In this document: positions 36,278 to 37,767 of the stretch, in pieces
Position numbering within the stretch: the first letter of the stretch is position 1
How the letters are laid out: each line of letters starts with the position of its first letter
Assembly (NCBI GenBank): GCA_020722805.1
Contig: DYKA01000006.1
Location: 1 to 37,767 of the forward strand
Length of the DNA stretch: 37,767 bases
Source of the DNA: Vermiphilus sp.
GTDB taxonomy: Bacteria; Ratteibacteria; UBA8468; B48-G9; DTJG01
Direction: 5' to 3'
The notes under the pieces: model-generated
The model's input: the letters and a program-made list of their open reading frames with translations, nothing else
What the model was told of the DNA's origin: nothing
Database searches by the model: none
Position numbers and translations under genes: made by a program

Positions 36278-36631
36278 TCATTGCCTTGCTCCTTTTTCCT
36301 GAAGTATTTTTTCAAGTGATGCATCTATTTTGAAGCCGAGATTTTTTGCAATGAGAGCGTCCTTCACAGCATTATCTTTTTTCCCTTCAAGAAGAAATGC
36401 TGTTGCCCTGTAGTTGTAAAGTTCGCCATTTCGTGGATGTATGTCTATTGCAGAAGAAAGATCTCTGATGGCTTCATCAAACCTGTTGTTCAAAATATAG
36501 GCAATTGCCCTGTTTTTCAAAGCGTCAACATAATAGGGTTTGAGTTTGAGTGCTGTGTCAAAGTTATTAAATGCATGTTTCCATTTTCGGCTCTTCTCCA
36601 AAAATAGTGGTATAGGATAATAGTTTTTCAT
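36278..36631 (-). CDS. Small TPR-repeat protein
   Basis: A 117-residue protein with two to three tetratricopeptide repeats: KWKHAFNNFDTALKLKPYYV, then ALKNRAIAYILNNRFDEAIR with DLSSAIDIHPRNGELY, then YRATAFLLEGKKDNAVKDAL. The Ala, Gly/Asn and Pro32-type positions fit TPR. No signal peptide. The ribosome binding site is weak (TTAGG). Its stop lies 3 bases from the convergent pilC stop. It is short and sits next to insertion-sequence debris, so it may be the 3' part of a longer gene. Partner unknown. Confidence 0.7.
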   Translation of the reverse strand: MKNYYPIPLFLEKSRKWKHAFNNFDTALKLKPYYVDALKNRAIAYILNNRFDEAIRDLSSAIDIHPRNGELYNYRATAFLLEGKKDNAVKDALIAKNLGFKIDASLEKILQEKGARQ

Positions 36632-36663
36632 AGACCTAAGATTTTATGAAATAGTCGTAGTAG

Positions 36664-36752
36664 TTGATGTGAAGATTGTGGGCTGACCGAAGGTCTGTCC
36701 AAGTATGTGGGCTAGCCGAAGGCTTGTCCACATACGTCTATATTCACATCAA
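36664..36752. repeat. Two tandem hairpins inside a 10-bp inverted repeat
   Basis: TTGATGTGAA (36664-36673) and TTCACATCAA (36743-36752) bracket two similar hairpins. The first has arms TGGGCTGACC and GGTCTGTCCA, the second TATGTGGGCTAGCC and GGCTTGTCCACATA, each around a GAA triloop. Both hairpins keep the same G-T and T-T positions in the stem, so they look like copies of one unit. The right outer repeat encodes the end of the ISL3-like fragment. Confidence 0.7.
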
Positions 36753-37031
36753 TAAATCCCGCTTCTCTACCCTGACCCCGCAAGAAGGACATCTAATCCT
36801 GTACTTATACAGTATCAGATAGACCTTTTTCTTATCAAAGACCGACAGGTCTCTTATTCTTACCTGGTTGGAGTCCCAGGTAAAATATGTTCTTTGACCG
36901 CAGTTGGAACAGGCAAAGCCAAGTTCTGACCTCCTTGCTATCTTTATTTCTGCTATACCATCCTGAATTTGAGCATCGGCAAATTTTACACCTGGCAAAT
37001 TGAGACATTCTGCTATAATATTATCAGGCAT
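36744..37031 (-). mobile_element. ISL3-type transposase N-terminal fragment
   Basis: A 95-residue frame with CSNCGQRTYFTWDSNQVRIR, DLSVFDKKKVYLILYKYRI and RCPSCGVRVEKRD, which is the zf-ISL3 pattern (CxxC, HR-like stretch, RDL, RRxxCxxCG) found at the start of ISL3-family transposases. The DDE catalytic domain is missing: the frame stops at the inverted repeat and the TPR gene follows. AAGGAGGT stands before the ATG at 37031. It is either a truncated insertion sequence or a stand-alone zinc-ribbon protein of transposon origin. Confidence 0.65.
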
Positions 37032-37208
37032 CTGTTATTACCTCCTTTTACTTTATAATTGACAAATGTTTCTGTCGTTTAGAACATTATAGAAGATTGA
37101 CAGATGCCTTTCAATGACAATATTGCAAAGAATTATGTACTGTATATACTAACCACTATTTTTGGAGAAGAGCCGAAAAATTTGACTTAATTTTGCTATT
37201 GTGATTAA

Positions 37209-37490
37209 ATGTTGAATAAATTTGAACCAGTGGGTGATAAAAAAACAGAGAAAAAGAGAGTTTTAGGAGAAAAGTTGGAGTCTATGAATTATAAGGGATA
37301 AAAACAGGTTTTTAGAAAAAGATTAGTTAAAACCGATAGGGATATCTTACAAAAGAAATCTTTTTCCAGAAGAAATTGGACTTGACCCACACCTGCTCAT
37401 CCCAAAGATTACATCACACTTAGCAGAATGTCTCCACGACAACGGAAACTTGCCGAATATCTTAGATTAAACTATGCTGTTGCAAAGTAA
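37209..37490 (+). pseudogene. Possible decayed reading frame
   Basis: One frame, read through two in-frame stops (TAA 37299 and TGA 37383), gives lysine- and arginine-rich, protein-like stretches such as MLNKFEPVGDKKTEKKRVLG and YITLSRMSPRQRKLAEYLRL and ends at TAA 37488. There is no ribosome binding site and the family is not recognised. It may be chance. Confidence 0.2.
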
Positions 37491-37511
37491 AAAGACCAAA
37501 TTTGCCAAAGT

Positions 37512-37628
37512 TCAGATATTGGATAATGTCTCATGTTTTACTTTGCCCTTATGCCGATAGGTTCTTCGGATTAATGTGGAAACGTAAACAGTATTACCTT
37601 TTTTGCTTTTTATCTCTTCTACAAACAT
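37512..37628 (-). pseudogene. 5' remnant of an IS1634-like transposase gene
   Basis: From ATG 37628, preceded by AAAAAAGGAGG, 38 codons read MFVEEIKSKKGNTVYVSTLI and then RRTYRHKGKVKHETLSNI before TGA. This matches the start of IS1634/IS4-type transposases (K.KNG..YV.LV...R..GKV.H.TL.NLS). The catalytic part is missing. The stop lies within the 11-bp inverted repeat pair at 37482-37546, which may mark a deletion. Confidence 0.6.
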
Positions 37629-37660
37629 TCTGGCTACCTCCTTTTTTACCACTTCTCTGT

Positions 37661-37689
37661 ATTATACCTCAATAAGTATTTGTCTGTAA
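37661..37689 (-). promoter_or_regulatory. Putative promoter of the transposase remnant
   Basis: On the minus strand TTACAG (37689-37684) and TATAAT (37666-37661) are 17 bases apart, upstream of the strong ribosome binding site of the IS1634-like fragment. Confidence 0.45.
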
Positions 37690-37767
37690 TGGAGTTATCT
37701 TACTTTAAGGCAGGGTAAAATGCGCATAATAGGCATTCAGTTATCGCCTCCGTTAACCTCTATTTGC

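Larger units (their letters stand above)
37032..37767. other. 736-base region without an intact gene
   Basis: It holds a candidate decayed frame on + (37209-37490), a truncated transposase start on - (37512-37628) with its own promoter, and an 11-bp inverted repeat GCAAAGTAAAA (37482-37492) / TTTTACTTTGC (37536-37546). No other gene or RNA is recognised. Confidence 0.6.

Noticed and set aside
37209-37490. Read-through of TAA and TGA as recoded codons in the decayed frame
   Set aside because: No sign of stop recoding elsewhere; all good genes in the window use TAA, TAG and TGA as normal stops.

Overview
The window is a dense bacterial chromosome segment of moderately low G+C (my impression is about 40%). 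It has short intergenic gaps, many 4-base ATGA stop/start overlaps, good AGGAGG-type ribosome binding sites and recognisable sigma-70 type promoters. Gene content is core metabolism plus a type IV pilus/type II secretion motor pair, with no phage and no intact mobile element. The lineage cannot be fixed from the sequence. The style (type I-beta DAHP synthase, pyruvate phosphate dikinase, DUF362/polyferredoxin proteins, unusual glycoside-hydrolase-like proteins) suggests an uncultured candidate phylum of the Omnitrophota kind, but that is a guess.

Layout. (1) 1-7179 holds a nearly complete shikimate/phenylalanine cluster: aroE and an aroK homologue on +, aroA and aroC on -, and a divergent aroB-pheA-aroF operon on +. 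Only the quinate dehydratase step is not seen. (2) 7191-13253 continues on + with a GH63-like (alpha/alpha)6-barrel protein, an iron alcohol dehydrogenase, ribF and ppdK, the last with its own promoter. (3) 13303-15267 is a secreted 654-aa glycoside-hydrolase-like protein. (4) 15645-18741 is a compact operon: DUF362 protein, NapH-like membrane protein, NapG-like four-cluster ferredoxin, tatA, tatC. (5) 19067-26769 on - holds pdxJ, hisC, trpS, a NUDIX protein, yjbQ and an M18 aminopeptidase in one operon, then a frameshifted nitroreductase, cobO and a Gfo/Idh oxidoreductase. (6) leuS on + meets, across a shared terminator, a small MamI-like membrane protein and then xerD, a metallo-beta-lactamase-fold hydrolase and ligA on -. 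(7) pilB-pilC on + face a small TPR gene. (8) 36.6-37.8 kb is a graveyard of insertion-sequence fragments with tandem hairpins.

Main points for a second look. TatC has Gln in place of the second twin-arginine-binding Glu (E. coli Glu103), and the two likely Tat substrates in the same operon begin with R-K instead of R-R; this may be a co-adapted export system for an electron-transfer module. In the aromatic cluster the shikimate kinase homologue has lost its P-loop, the chorismate synthase has Tyr for its first catalytic His, and EPSP synthase lacks a usually conserved Arg, while AroB, AroE, AroF and PheA look canonical. A short A+T-rich repeat sits at five gene junctions and supplies stop codons for three genes and start codons for two.
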